A DNA stretch of 51,598 nucleotides from CAZOIA01 sp964579675 (lineage in GTDB: Bacteria > Planctomycetota > Phycisphaerae > UBA1845 > PWPN01): assembly GCA_964579675.1 (NCBI GenBank), contig CAZOIA010000013.1, positions 1 to 51,598 on the forward strand. The letters run 5' to 3'. This document shows, one piece after another, positions 7,158 to 16,426 of the stretch. Under the pieces are notes generated by a model, which saw only the letters and a program-made list of their open reading frames with translations, made no database searches and was not told the DNA's origin. Both the position numbers and the translations under genes were made by a program. Positions within the stretch are counted from its first letter, which is position 1. Each line of letters begins with the position of its first letter.

Positions 7158-8740
7158 GATTTGATGCCCTGCGAACTCCCCCCGGAGACGGGGATACCCT
7201 GATCGAACCGGGGACGTCGCATTGGCAAGGGCTTATCGAGGACAACATCCGCTTTCGGGGGCGCCGGGGGATTATGCTTGGGGGCATCCCCTTCGAGGCG
7301 GCCCTGCGCGCCGTTCGCTCCCGCGGGCTCGGCCTGGCCCCCGATATACCAGTTATTGCCTCCGGCCACCAGCCCGAGTTCGTTCACCCCGGCGTGTGGG
7401 CAAAACACGTCATGGTGCATCACGTCGCGGGCAGGCACGGGGCTTCGGGGATCGACCTGGTCATTGACAGCGACGCCCCCGCATCGTGGGCCTTGCGGGT
7501 TCCGGCAGTCGGCGAAGGGGGACTGCTGAGCTGCCGGGATATATCCTTCGCGCAGGCGCCGCCAGGATCGGCCTACGAAGGCCGGCGGACACTGGACACG
7601 GAAGTGCTGGGCGCGATCCGCTCCGAGCTATCGGCCGCCCTGGGCGAACGTTTCGCACCGTCGCTCATGCCGCCGTACCTGGAGGCTCTGGCGGCACACG
7701 CCCGCGGCGTAGCTGCGGTCCGCGCCGGCAGTGCGGACGATGGCCCCGACGCCGTGCAGCAGCACCTTGCGGGCCGGGCCGGGATCGACGCGAGCCTGGC
7801 CGCGGATCTTCGCGAAGTGCGGGTCAGCGACGCCTTCGGGGGCCCCTTTCTGGCCGATCTGCTGCTCAACGCGGATCGCTTCGCGGCTGCCTACAACGAA
7901 TCGCTGGCCGAGTACCGGGCCGAGCAACACGTTCGCAGCGCTCATCGGCCATTGCCGAATCTGGACCAGGACGCGGGCCGGACCGAAACCGCCTTGTGGA
8001 TCTATCAACCGTTGCAGGCACGGCGCCGGCTCCGGGTCGAGCGGCAGGCCGACCGGATTCACCTTTACGCCAATGCGACCCGGGTGGGGACCGTGGGCGT
8101 CAGCGATCTCGCCCGCGACGCCGAGGCCGCGGTGGCGGAACTGCGGCCCTGGGTCATCCGGCCGCGGGCCCTGGCCCTGACGCTCTGGGCTCGGCTGCTG
8201 GTGTGCGACCTGTTCGTCCACGGCATCGGTGGGGCGAAGTACGACCGCATCACGGACGGCATCTTCCGCCGGTATTATCAGTGCGATCCGCCGGGCTACG
8301 CCTGCGTGAGCGCGACGCTTCGCTTGCCCTTGCCTCGGCATGCGGCAACGCCGGCCGATTGGGCAGCGGCCCGCCTGCGGGTTCGTGATTGGCACTACAA
8401 CCCCGACCGGTACCTACCCGACCCGCCGCACGACCTGGTGGCTGAACGGCGCCGCCTGATCCACGAGTCGGACCGGCTGCGTGAGACCCGCGGCCGCAAG
8501 GCCGCCCGGCGGCAAGTGTTCCTGGGGATCCGGCAGGTGAACGCCCGGCTGATCGAAGCCCATCCTCGCGCGGGGCACAGTCTGACCGAGCGGCTTGCCC
8601 GGGTCCGCCGGGACCTGGAAAGCAACCGAGTCGCTGATTCGCGTGAATACTTCTACGCCCTGCAGACTCGGGACCGGCTCGGGATGCTGGCAGGGCGGCT
8701 CGCCAAGGCCGGCGGCGGAAACGCGAACTGGAACAGATAA
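7151..8740 (+). CDS. conserved protein of unknown function, possibly BshC-related in outline
   Basis: The 529-residue protein has no signal peptide. Distinctive motifs are SGHQPEFVHPGVWAKH (about residues 77-92) and, later, HGIGGAKYDRITDGIFRRYY, followed by a basic, coiled-coil-like C-terminal third. The GHQ..F.HPG..AK motif recalls the N-terminal GQQ-type motif of BshC, the putative cysteine ligase of bacillithiol synthesis, but the likeness is limited and I do not assign that function. It overlaps the upstream GT2 gene by 7 bases, so the two are translationally coupled. The pairing suggests a role in making or modifying a small glycosylated molecule; that is inference. Confidence 0.7.
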   Translation: MLRFDALRTPPGDGDTLIEPGTSHWQGLIEDNIRFRGRRGIMLGGIPFEAALRAVRSRGLGLAPDIPVIASGHQPEFVHPGVWAKHVMVHHVAGRHGASGIDLVIDSDAPASWALRVPAVGEGGLLSCRDISFAQAPPGSAYEGRRTLDTEVLGAIRSELSAALGERFAPSLMPPYLEALAAHARGVAAVRAGSADDGPDAVQQHLAGRAGIDASLAADLREVRVSDAFGGPFLADLLLNADRFAAAYNESLAEYRAEQHVRSAHRPLPNLDQDAGRTETALWIYQPLQARRRLRVERQADRIHLYANATRVGTVGVSDLARDAEAAVAELRPWVIRPRALALTLWARLLVCDLFVHGIGGAKYDRITDGIFRRYYQCDPPGYACVSATLRLPLPRHAATPADWAAARLRVRDWHYNPDRYLPDPPHDLVAERRRLIHESDRLRETRGRKAARRQVFLGIRQVNARLIEAHPRAGHSLTERLARVRRDLESNRVADSREYFYALQTRDRLGMLAGRLAKAGGGNANWNR

Positions 8741-8780
8741 CGTTTGCGTGGATCCCATTCTCCGTTTGCGGAAAAGGCGT

Positions 8781-8797
8781 GCGGGCTTCAAGCCCGC
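8781..8797. repeat. REP-like palindrome (gcgggctt / caagcccgc)
   Basis: A near-perfect GC-rich dyad in the gap after the unknown 529-residue gene. A sister copy with the same arms (gcgggcttcagcccgc) occurs at 44538-44553. Two copies in about 50 kb suggest a dispersed REP-type element. Confidence 0.5.
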
Positions 8798-8939
8798 AGC
8801 CCTTCGAGATACACGCATTCGCGGCCTGCTGTAATCTTCGCCGCGATATAATCTCAGCCGCCCTGCATCTCTGCGGCGAGAGGAACCGGCGGGCAGCACA
8901 CTTCGGGGGGGCATGTGGCCAATGCACGCAGCAAAAGCC

Positions 8940-8945
8940 TATAAT
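8940..8945 (+). promoter_or_regulatory. candidate -10 of the NAGPA-domain gene
   Basis: TATAAT lies 57 bases before the GTG start at 9003. A second TATAAT is at 8847-8852. Neither has a strong -35, so these are weak calls. Confidence 0.3.
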
Positions 8946-9002
8946 AACAGGCGTGCCGAAGGAGCGGCCTGTCCGGGGTTCTACAGGGAAGAGGCCCGCG
9001 CA

Positions 9003-11159
9003 GTGAGGTCAAGATTCTGCTTATGGCTGCTGGTTCTATTGCCCGGTTATTCCGGTCAGATCGCTTTCGGGTGGACGACCGTCGGGACCGGGATCGAGTA
9101 CCAGGAGTATCACCTGTCCGATCCGAACAACGTGTTTGTCGCCCGCATGGAGCGGGACAACCCCGCTTGCACGTTGGAAAGCAGCATCGGCCAGGGCAGG
9201 CTGTCGGGGGGTACGGAGAGAGTGAGCAGCCAGGCCGCCCGGTACGACGGCGCGGTCAACTACTGGGTGCAGGACTGGGGCCGCCGCAATGACGTCGTGG
9301 TCGCCGTCAACGGGGACTTCTACGACACAAGCACCGGCGTTCCCGCGAGCGGGCAGATCCATTCGGGCTGGTTCGCCAAGCGGTTCGCCACGAGCGCGTT
9401 TTCGTGGACCTTGAACCGCGAGCCGATCATCGGGAACGGTGTCTACTTGAAGCAGCGGGTCACGTATATCGCCACCGGCAACAGCCAGCAGGCCCAGGGA
9501 ATCAACCGCGCGCGGGGCTCGAGTGAACTGATCATCTATACGCCGCAATACGACAACGACACGAATACCGACGACTCCGGCGTCGAGGTGCTGGTCGAAA
9601 TGACGCGGCCGACGCTGGTCCTGCCGTCGTCCGACGCAGCCCGAGGCCGCGTGCGGGCAATCCGGCAAAACCAGGGCTCGACGCCGATCCCGTTCGACCA
9701 TATCGTCCTCTCCGCGACGGGAACGGCCGCCACTACCCTGCTCAACAACGTCGGTATTGGAGCTGACGTCGGCATCGCACTGGAATTCGGTGATCCCGGC
9801 AGCTGGACAAGGACCTACGCCAGCGTGGGAGGAGGCGAGGTTTTCCTGATGGACAATGTCGTTCTGGGGGGACAGGTCGCGCTTCATCCCCGCACGGCGG
9901 TTGCGTTTAACGACGACCACGTCTTCTTCGTCGTCGTCGATGGCCGATCGGCCGTCAGCATCGGCATGAACATGACGGATCTGGGCACGTTCTGCAAGGA
10001 CGTGCTCGGGGCCACCTGGGGCATCAATCTGGACGGGGGCGGCTCGTCAACCATGGTGGTCAACGGCGTCGTGATGAACGACCCGTCGGATGGGCACGAA
10101 CGGTCGGTGGCCAACGGCATGATGATGATCGTTCTGCAGCCGAAGGTGCAATCGACCACCTTCGGGGCAGACGATCGGGTCAGGACCACCTCGAGTTCAA
10201 ACGTCAGGCTCGGCCCGGGCGCCAATTACCCCGTGCTGACGTCGTTCCCGTCGAATACCCAGGGAGTTGTTCTTGACCACAGCCTGCGGGGCATCTACGC
10301 GAAGGGCTATTACTGGTGGAAGTGTGATTTCGGCGGCACGGTCGGGTGGGTCGCGGAGAGCCTGCTGGGTCTGGTCTCGGCGGGGAACCTGCCGACGATC
10401 ACGCAGCATCCGTCGGACCAGGAGAACCTGTGCTCCGGCGACATCGCAACGTTCAGCGTCTCGGCCACCGGAGCCGGGGCACTTGGCTATCAATGGCAGA
10501 AGCACGGTGTCAACCTGAGCGACGGCGGGCACCATAGCGGCGTCACGACATCGACCCTGACCGTCTCCAACGTGGATGCCAACGACACGGGCAGCTACCG
10601 GTGCGTGGTCACCGACGACAATGGCAGCACGACCTCGTACTCGGCCGCCCTCTTGCCGCCGGGATCGCCGACGACGATCACCCGGCACCCACAATCGCTG
10701 GAGGTGCCGCCGGCGCCCTACGGCGCAGATGTAAGCTTTACGGTTGCGGCTACGGGCGAGGGGAGTATTGGCTATCAGTGGCAAAAAGAAGGTAACGACC
10801 TGAGCGACGACGGTCACTACTCGGGCGTCACGACCTTTACCCTGACGATCCATGATGTCAGCAGCAATGATGACGGCCATTACCGGTGCCGGGTGATCGC
10901 CGGGTGCGGCACGGAGTACTCAAGCCAGGCCACGTTGAAAGTGATTACGGCTGACTTTGACGGGGACAATGACGTGGATCTGGCGGACTTCGGTCACCTG
11001 CAGTCGTGTTTCTCGGGCCCGGCGGTTTCACAGACGGATCCGGACTGTCTGGACGCGCGCCTGGACCGGGACAGCGACGTTGACCGGGACGACTTGAGCC
11101 TCTTTCAACGATGCTTCAGTGGGCCGAACTACCCCCATGACCCGACGTGCCTGGACTGA
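9003..11159 (+). CDS. secreted phosphodiester glycosidase (NAGPA/DUF2233)-SH3-Ig-Ig-dockerin-like protein
   Basis: The 718-residue exported protein starts at GTG 9003, after GGGAAGAGG, and opens with a signal peptide (RSRFCLWLLVLLPG). Residues about 25-375 form a NAGPA-type domain, with VNGDFYD and the hallmark NLDGGGSSTM near residue 343. In this family such domains hydrolyse phosphodiester-linked sugars. A bacterial SH3 domain follows (about 382-455), then two Ig-like domains that are clearly related to each other (about 463-550 and 555-647, each with YQWQK and YRC motifs). Residues 650-718 are a dockerin-like pair of calcium loops (DFDGDNDVDLADF and DRDSDVDRDDLSLF, each followed by CFSGP), typical of Phycisphaerae secreted proteins. 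It probably acts on envelope or extracellular polymers. The upstream in-frame ATG at 8913 would hide the signal peptide. Confidence 0.85.
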   Translation: MRSRFCLWLLVLLPGYSGQIAFGWTTVGTGIEYQEYHLSDPNNVFVARMERDNPACTLESSIGQGRLSGGTERVSSQAARYDGAVNYWVQDWGRRNDVVVAVNGDFYDTSTGVPASGQIHSGWFAKRFATSAFSWTLNREPIIGNGVYLKQRVTYIATGNSQQAQGINRARGSSELIIYTPQYDNDTNTDDSGVEVLVEMTRPTLVLPSSDAARGRVRAIRQNQGSTPIPFDHIVLSATGTAATTLLNNVGIGADVGIALEFGDPGSWTRTYASVGGGEVFLMDNVVLGGQVALHPRTAVAFNDDHVFFVVVDGRSAVSIGMNMTDLGTFCKDVLGATWGINLDGGGSSTMVVNGVVMNDPSDGHERSVANGMMMIVLQPKVQSTTFGADDRVRTTSSSNVRLGPGANYPVLTSFPSNTQGVVLDHSLRGIYAKGYYWWKCDFGGTVGWVAESLLGLVSAGNLPTITQHPSDQENLCSGDIATFSVSATGAGALGYQWQKHGVNLSDGGHHSGVTTSTLTVSNVDANDTGSYRCVVTDDNGSTTSYSAALLPPGSPTTITRHPQSLEVPPAPYGADVSFTVAATGEGSIGYQWQKEGNDLSDDGHYSGVTTFTLTIHDVSSNDDGHYRCRVIAGCGTEYSSQATLKVITADFDGDNDVDLADFGHLQSCFSGPAVSQTDPDCLDARLDRDSDVDRDDLSLFQRCFSGPNYPHDPTCLD

Positions 11160-11333
11160 GCGATAAGCGTCCCCCGGGCCGTGCATACACCCCACGCCAG
11201 CAACAGCCCCCCGAGTCCGTATAAGCACAGTCGCCGGCGTCGGGCCATGGCCATGGCTGGCCACTTCCGCAATATCGCTGCCGGCAGAAGTGCAGAATCA
11301 TACCGTCCTTGCGTCACATACCCCCCAATGACA

Positions 11334-12107
11334 CTACTCGCGTCGGCCATAGGGGCATATCCTGACACAACCGATCAACTCGCAGACACCCGCCGCGGTC
11401 ACGCCATAAACCAGGCAATCCTTGCCGCAGGCCCGGATGCAACTCCAGATGCGGTCGAACGTCTCATTGACCAGCGTCGTGCCGGTCACAAGGACCACGT
11501 CGGATCGGCGGATCAACTCCTCCGTCCGCGTCCTGCCGTCCCAAATCGTCACACCGAACTTCACCGCCTGGACGTTCTTTCGATTCAAGTCGGTGATTCG
11601 GATGTTGTCTACGCCAAAGGTCCTGACCAGCGCCTCGGCAATCGCGGGATTCAGCCCGATGAGACCCACCTTAACCCGCCCCCACTTGTCGCGGATGTGG
11701 GCGGCTATTTCCTCCGCGCACTTTTCCGGGTCGTCGTCCCGGCAGTGCACGCTGGTTTCGATGATCCCAATCGAGCGGAGCACGGCATTGAGGACGGCAA
11801 CGAACACCGCCCGATTCTGATTTGACGATAGCCCCAGCGCCAGCACCTCGCGCAGCGTGCCGCTGAAGCTCCGGGGGGAGTCGGTGAAGGCGTGGCCCCT
11901 CGCCCCGGCGATCGAGGCCTCGATGACTTGCTCTTTCCCTTCAATGATGGGGAAGTCTTGCCGGGTGGGCTCGCCGATGGCCTCCCTGGGCGTCAACGCC
12001 GACACCGAAACGGAGACCTCGGCATCCAGCAAACCTCTCTCCGTGATGATCCGTTCAAACTTGGCCTTCGCCTGTTCCAGAGTGGAAAGTGAACCAGTGG
12101 TGCTCAT
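11334..12107 (-). CDS. DUF4213/DUF364 (putative heavy-metal chelation, Rossmann-like) protein
   Basis: The 257-residue protein fits the two-part DUF4213-DUF364 architecture. The N-terminal half is enolase-N-like, with GLSSNQNRAVFVAVLNA at its end. The C-terminal half has Rossmann-like motifs (VGLIGLNPAIAEAL, DVVLVTGTTLVNETFD). Family members occur near molybdenum, heme or metal transport genes, hence the tentative metal-chelation label; function is not established. Cysteines in the last 35 residues (CIRACGKDC, GVCELIGCVRIC) could bind metal. The start follows GGAGTTGGG. It lies 55 bases downstream of the secreted hydrolase gene on the same strand. Confidence 0.82.
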   Translation of the reverse strand: MSTTGSLSTLEQAKAKFERIITERGLLDAEVSVSVSALTPREAIGEPTRQDFPIIEGKEQVIEASIAGARGHAFTDSPRSFSGTLREVLALGLSSNQNRAVFVAVLNAVLRSIGIIETSVHCRDDDPEKCAEEIAAHIRDKWGRVKVGLIGLNPAIAEALVRTFGVDNIRITDLNRKNVQAVKFGVTIWDGRTRTEELIRRSDVVLVTGTTLVNETFDRIWSCIRACGKDCLVYGVTAAGVCELIGCVRICPYGRRE

Positions 12108-12162
12108 ATCCCAACTCCGCTGGGAAACAGAATGGTGTCAAACTCCGCACTGAATCTGCGCG

Positions 12163-14853
12163 TCAATCCACCGTTTCGAGCCTGAGGTCGTCGAAGAGCG
12201 TCAGGTTCCAGATATTGCCTCGGCGCATCTCGTGGCGGAGAAAGACGGTGACGCGTACCTGGCTGGCGACCGCCTCCACCGAGATCGGGGTCCATTTCCT
12301 CTCGCTTTCGGTGGGCTCGGTCCAGACGACGTCGGGGCTGTCGGGGTCCCGGCCTCCCGTCGGGTCGAGGCCGAGGCGGCAGTTGTTGTCCATGGGTTTC
12401 TTCGCTTCGCCGTCGGTTAAGGTATAAACCCTGCCGCTAAGTCGGTATCTCTGCCCCGGGTTCGCCTGGACGATCTGGAACGCACCGCCGTTCTTGGTGT
12501 TGGAGCCGGACTGGGCGAAGTACAGGCCTTTGCCCTCATAACTCTTTGCTTTGAAAATGATCCTGTCGTGCCCGCTTTCGTAGACCCCGTCCGTCGTGCC
12601 GAAGCCGGTCCACCCGGTCATGAGGCCCGGCTCTTTCGGGTGATAGGCGTTGAAGTCGCCGTTGACCAGATCGGTTGGGGCGGGTGGCGGGGCGGTCTTC
12701 AGATCAAGCCGGCGGGTTTTGCCCGCCGTGAGCCGGATAGGCTCGGAAACCGCCGGCGTCTCGCCAAGCGCGAAAGCGCGGACGCGCATTCTCCGGCGGG
12801 CAGGAACCGTGAGGTTATACCGGCCCCGGTCATCAGTGAGGGTACAGAAAAGAGGCCCGTCGGTGGCGACCGTGGCGCGGGCCAGCGGCCGACCGCGGAA
12901 GTCGAACACCTGCCCGGCAATCGAGGCGGTCTTCAAGGAGGGGTTGCGTTCCTTGACGTCCGTCGTCGCCTGCGCGAAGAACCGCTTGTTCAGCTTGTAC
13001 AGGGACGGGACGTAGCCCGTCGTCTTGTAGCGGGCGTCAGTGGGCAGGGGAAAATCGGCTTCGCCGGCGAACGGCTCGCTGAAGAAGAACGTGCCCTCAG
13101 CGTTTTCCACGCCGAATGCCAGCCGAACCCGCGTGGAACGGGCCGGGCCGAAGATGGCAGCGGTGATCCGATGCCACTTCCCGTCACCCCGGAAGTCGGG
13201 GGCAAAGACCCTGGCCAGACTGGTAAGCTCCCCCCGTCCATTGGACAGGGCCAATTCGAGGTACGGCCCGCCACCGGGCTCGGTCGTTGCGTCCTTGCTG
13301 CAGACCTGAATGTCGGCAACGAACACCTCGCTCGGGTACGCCGACGAATACGGGCCATACTTAACCAGTCCCGCCGTCTGTCCTTTCGTGACGGTTATCC
13401 GCTGCGTTCTCCGGGCGTCGAAGACAACCGAACGGTCTAGAAGGAAGACTCCCGGGCCCCTCGCTTGGCCGCAAGGTGCCCAGCCCGGGGCGGCCTTGGC
13501 GCCACTGGCGTGGCGCGTCCCACCGAAGTCCGCGGGCACCAGACTGACGCGGCGCATGCTGGCGGTCGGCAACTCGACGTCGCGGCCGCCTTCCACCGTG
13601 ACCGGGCTCGGCCCGACCGTGGTATATCCGTCGCGGAACGCAGCTACCCGATAGTCGCCCGCCGGCAGACCGGCGATCTCGAACCGGCCATCATCGTTGG
13701 TAACACCGCCGTAGAGTCCCGGCTCGGTGTAGACGACGACGCGGGGGATTCCGATATCGGTATCACGCCAGGCAACGCGGCCGGTGATGCTGCCGGGCCC
13801 GGTCGCAAGCCAGTCTTTGCCGCCGGACTTCGGTTCCGCCGCCATCGCCTCGTAGATCGGGCGCGGGCGACCGTCATGGTACATCAGGTCCCACCCGTTC
13901 CAGTTATGCCAGGGGAAATCCCACATCTGGAACACGGCGACGAATTCGATAGTCGGCTCGGGCACATAGTAATCGCGGAACGCGCGGGCCACGTATTCTG
14001 CCCGGTTATCCTCCTTGATCGGCGGATATCGCGAGTCCTTGCCCGTATCGCTTACCTCTAACTCGTAACCGGTCTCCGTACACATGAGCCGAATCGGCTC
14101 CACGCCATGCTTCTTCAGAGTAGCCTTCGTCTCTTCGTAGCAGCGGAGTGAGCAGCCCTGAGGCTTGTACTCGGGTGGATGATTCGCTCCGTAAGGATGC
14201 AGGCCCCAGAAGTCGATAACGTTCTTGAGCTCCGGTTTGAACTTGAGCATCTCGTCGTAATACCCCGCGCCACTGCCGGCCATTCCGCAGGAGCAGACCT
14301 TCAAGCCCGGATAGGCCTCCTTGGCTTCGCAGGCGTAGTCGTAAAGCCATTGGGCGTACTTCTCGGCGGGCCAGGCGTCGCCGATGTTGACCTCATTCAT
14401 GACCTCGACGGCGTAGAACGGGATGCCCGCCTGATACATCTGTCGCCAGACCCGGGCCTTGTGACGGGCGGCGGTCCGCATGGTGCCGTCAGCATCGAGC
14501 CCGGGATAGTGCTTGCCCTGTTCGAGGAACTGCTTGTCCGGGTAGGCGCCGCCGGCAATCGGGACCAGATGGTGAGCGCGGATCATCGCCATGCTACGGC
14601 GGACACCGTCGATGTTTTCTCCAGGCGAGATGCCGTGACGGATGTAGCCCCAGTCTCCCACGAGGTTCCGCGCCAGGCCCAGCAGCCTGACGGTTCCGGT
14701 GGTATCCCACCCCGGATCCCAACCTAGATTAATGCCGAAGACGTTTCCCTGCCGCGTTTGCCTGACGGGTCCGTCTTTCGCCGCCGCCGGCATCGAAGCC
14801 ATGAAGATTCCGATACCTGCCAGGGCACACCGCCCGTGTCGTGTGGTTTGCAT
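12163..14853 (-). CDS. secreted GH clan A-like glycoside hydrolase with carboxypeptidase-regulatory and carbohydrate-binding-like modules
   Basis: The 896-residue protein has a signal peptide ending near AAAK (residue 26). Residues about 35-350 look like a (beta/alpha)8 glycosidase of clan A: MNE at 152-154 places a candidate acid/base E154, and CTETGYE places a candidate nucleophile E260. A carboxypeptidase-regulatory-like domain follows (ITGRVAWRD to VELPT), then a beta-sandwich region, a second regulatory-like domain (IAGQVFDFRGRPLARATV) and a C-terminal carbohydrate-binding-like module starting LVNGDFNAY. The exact GH family is not recognised; cellulase-like or mannanase-like action is only inference. 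It lies downstream of nadA with a 109-base gap. Confidence 0.75.
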   Translation of the reverse strand: MQTTRHGRCALAGIGIFMASMPAAAKDGPVRQTRQGNVFGINLGWDPGWDTTGTVRLLGLARNLVGDWGYIRHGISPGENIDGVRRSMAMIRAHHLVPIAGGAYPDKQFLEQGKHYPGLDADGTMRTAARHKARVWRQMYQAGIPFYAVEVMNEVNIGDAWPAEKYAQWLYDYACEAKEAYPGLKVCSCGMAGSGAGYYDEMLKFKPELKNVIDFWGLHPYGANHPPEYKPQGCSLRCYEETKATLKKHGVEPIRLMCTETGYELEVSDTGKDSRYPPIKEDNRAEYVARAFRDYYVPEPTIEFVAVFQMWDFPWHNWNGWDLMYHDGRPRPIYEAMAAEPKSGGKDWLATGPGSITGRVAWRDTDIGIPRVVVYTEPGLYGGVTNDDGRFEIAGLPAGDYRVAAFRDGYTTVGPSPVTVEGGRDVELPTASMRRVSLVPADFGGTRHASGAKAAPGWAPCGQARGPGVFLLDRSVVFDARRTQRITVTKGQTAGLVKYGPYSSAYPSEVFVADIQVCSKDATTEPGGGPYLELALSNGRGELTSLARVFAPDFRGDGKWHRITAAIFGPARSTRVRLAFGVENAEGTFFFSEPFAGEADFPLPTDARYKTTGYVPSLYKLNKRFFAQATTDVKERNPSLKTASIAGQVFDFRGRPLARATVATDGPLFCTLTDDRGRYNLTVPARRRMRVRAFALGETPAVSEPIRLTAGKTRRLDLKTAPPPAPTDLVNGDFNAYHPKEPGLMTGWTGFGTTDGVYESGHDRIIFKAKSYEGKGLYFAQSGSNTKNGGAFQIVQANPGQRYRLSGRVYTLTDGEAKKPMDNNCRLGLDPTGGRDPDSPDVVWTEPTESERKWTPISVEAVASQVRVTVFLRHEMRRGNIWNLTLFDDLRLETVD

Positions 14854-14962
14854 TTGCCGCCCTTCTCAGACTGACCGACTCCATTGGCGCAGATACTCGT
14901 AACTCCAAAGACCCGCAGGCGCGAGCCCGCGCCGCCATTCTACCGTGCAGGTGGACGCAGTG

Positions 14963-16084
14963 TCACTTGGCCGCCAGGGGCCGGCTGCTCACGTTATCGA
15001 GCATTCGCTGGAGGGCAACGCGCGCGTAGTGGGCGATCTCGTCGTCCACCCTGATGCGGTTGACAACTCGACCCGAGGCGAGTTCGTCGAGGCACCAGAG
15101 CAGGTGCGGCAGGTCGATCCGGTACATGGTGTCACAGAGAGAACGGACGCCCCCGAGCCAACCGACGGTCTTTCGGCCCGCGTGTCTGTTGGCCAGGCGG
15201 TTCACGAGATGCGTCTCGGTGCCGACCGCCCACCGCGATCCATCCGGCGCCTCATCTATAGCCTTGATGATATACTCCGTACTGCCGGCCTCGTCGGCCT
15301 TCTGGACGACCTCCCACGGGCACTCGGGGTGGACGATGATCCTGCACCGCGGGTCGGCCGCATGGGCCTGCTCGCAGTGCTCGACGGTGAACAGTTGATG
15401 CACACTGCAGTGGCCCTTCCAGAGGATGAACTTCGCGCCGCGGACCTGCTCGTCGGTCAGGCCGCCGTCGTTGGCATGGGGGTCGTAAAGGGCCATCGAA
15501 TCCAGGGGATAGTCCAGCGAATAGGCGGTGTTTCGGCCCAGGTGCTGATCGGGCAGGAAGATGACCTTGTCGCCTTGGGTCAGCGCATACTCGAGGACCT
15601 TGCGGGCATTGCCGCTCGTGCAGCACGCGCCGCCATGTTGGCCACAGAATCCCTTGATGCTCGCGGCACTGTTGACGTAGGTGATCGGGATGATCCTGGC
15701 GTCGGTGGCTGCAGTGAGGCGGCTCCACGCGCCTTCGAGCTGTTCCAGGTCGGCCATGTCGGCCAGGCCGCACCCGGCAGCGAGGTCCGGCAAGATAACC
15801 GCCACCGGGTCCTCGGTGAGGATGTCGGCGGACTCGGCCATGAAGTGGACGCCACAGAAGACAACGAACTCGGCACGGGCCTGCTCGGCCGCCAATTGGC
15901 TGAGCTTCAGGCTGTCGCCGGCGAAGTCCGCAAACTGGATCACCTCGTCCCGCTGATAATGATGCCCCAGGATCACCAGCCGATCGCCGAAGGCCTCCTT
16001 GTGGGCGCGGATACGGTCGGCCATCTCTTGTGGGCCCAGGGAAGCATACGACGACGGCAATGTTGGCTGAAACGGCTCACTCAT
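14963..16084 (-). CDS. nadA: quinolinate synthase NadA
   Basis: NadA condenses iminoaspartate with dihydroxyacetone phosphate to quinolinate for de novo NAD synthesis, using a [4Fe-4S] cluster. The 373-residue protein shows the three cluster cysteines expected: C105 in AGCGLADM, C226 in GHCSVH and C317 in SLCDTMYR, spaced as in the Bacillus-type enzyme. Family motifs ILGHHYQRDE and CTSGNA are also present. The start is ATG 16084, with GGAG 8 bases upstream; the in-frame upstream extension to 16180 encodes no family sequence. nadB and nadC are not in the window. Confidence 0.95.
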   Translation of the reverse strand: MSEPFQPTLPSSYASLGPQEMADRIRAHKEAFGDRLVILGHHYQRDEVIQFADFAGDSLKLSQLAAEQARAEFVVFCGVHFMAESADILTEDPVAVILPDLAAGCGLADMADLEQLEGAWSRLTAATDARIIPITYVNSAASIKGFCGQHGGACCTSGNARKVLEYALTQGDKVIFLPDQHLGRNTAYSLDYPLDSMALYDPHANDGGLTDEQVRGAKFILWKGHCSVHQLFTVEHCEQAHAADPRCRIIVHPECPWEVVQKADEAGSTEYIIKAIDEAPDGSRWAVGTETHLVNRLANRHAGRKTVGWLGGVRSLCDTMYRIDLPHLLWCLDELASGRVVNRIRVDDEIAHYARVALQRMLDNVSSRPLAAK

Positions 16085-16426
16085 CAGGGAAACTCCGATT
16101 CCCCAGCTCAGTGGAGTATAGCTGCCCGCCGCGGCGGCCACCAGGAGGAGCGTGACTTTGGGCGAAAGTCCGATCTCCACACCGTCCGGAGCACCCCCGC
16201 GGCGGATGGGTCCACATCCTGCCGACTGATCGGCCCCGCGGCGCTCGCAGGGCTGGGACAGGCATTTTCGGTCTCACGCATCAGACACCATCCGTCGCGG
16301 CACCTGGAGCCGGGCACGGCCCAGGATTGAACACTTCTACGGTCTACCGTAGACTCCCATACTTGATGATCGTGCCGTCCTCTTACCAGGCACGGCTACC
16401 TGTCCCCGATTGAGCGAGTACAAGAA
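16085..16426. other. divergent gene-free interval between nadA and the MFS gene
   Basis: No credible gene is visible. The only notable structure is the 18-base dyad at 16336-16353. The interval should contain the promoters of both flanking genes, but no clear -10/-35 pair stands out. Confidence 0.4.
16336..16353. promoter_or_regulatory. 18-base palindrome upstream of the MFS transporter gene
   Basis: The sequence TCTACGG-TCTA-CCGTAGA has perfect 7-base arms. It stands 73 bases before the transporter ATG and has no T-run, so an operator for a dimeric repressor or activator is more likely than a terminator. No regulator gene is adjacent. Confidence 0.4.

Noticed and set aside
14945..16330. Long open frame on the plus strand opposite nadA
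   Set aside because: It mirrors the nadA frame, has no recognisable domain or ribosome site, and such antisense frames are common in GC-rich DNA. The same applies to long antisense frames opposite the MFS gene (16337-17539), the first gene (578-1603) and the symporter (48182-49477).
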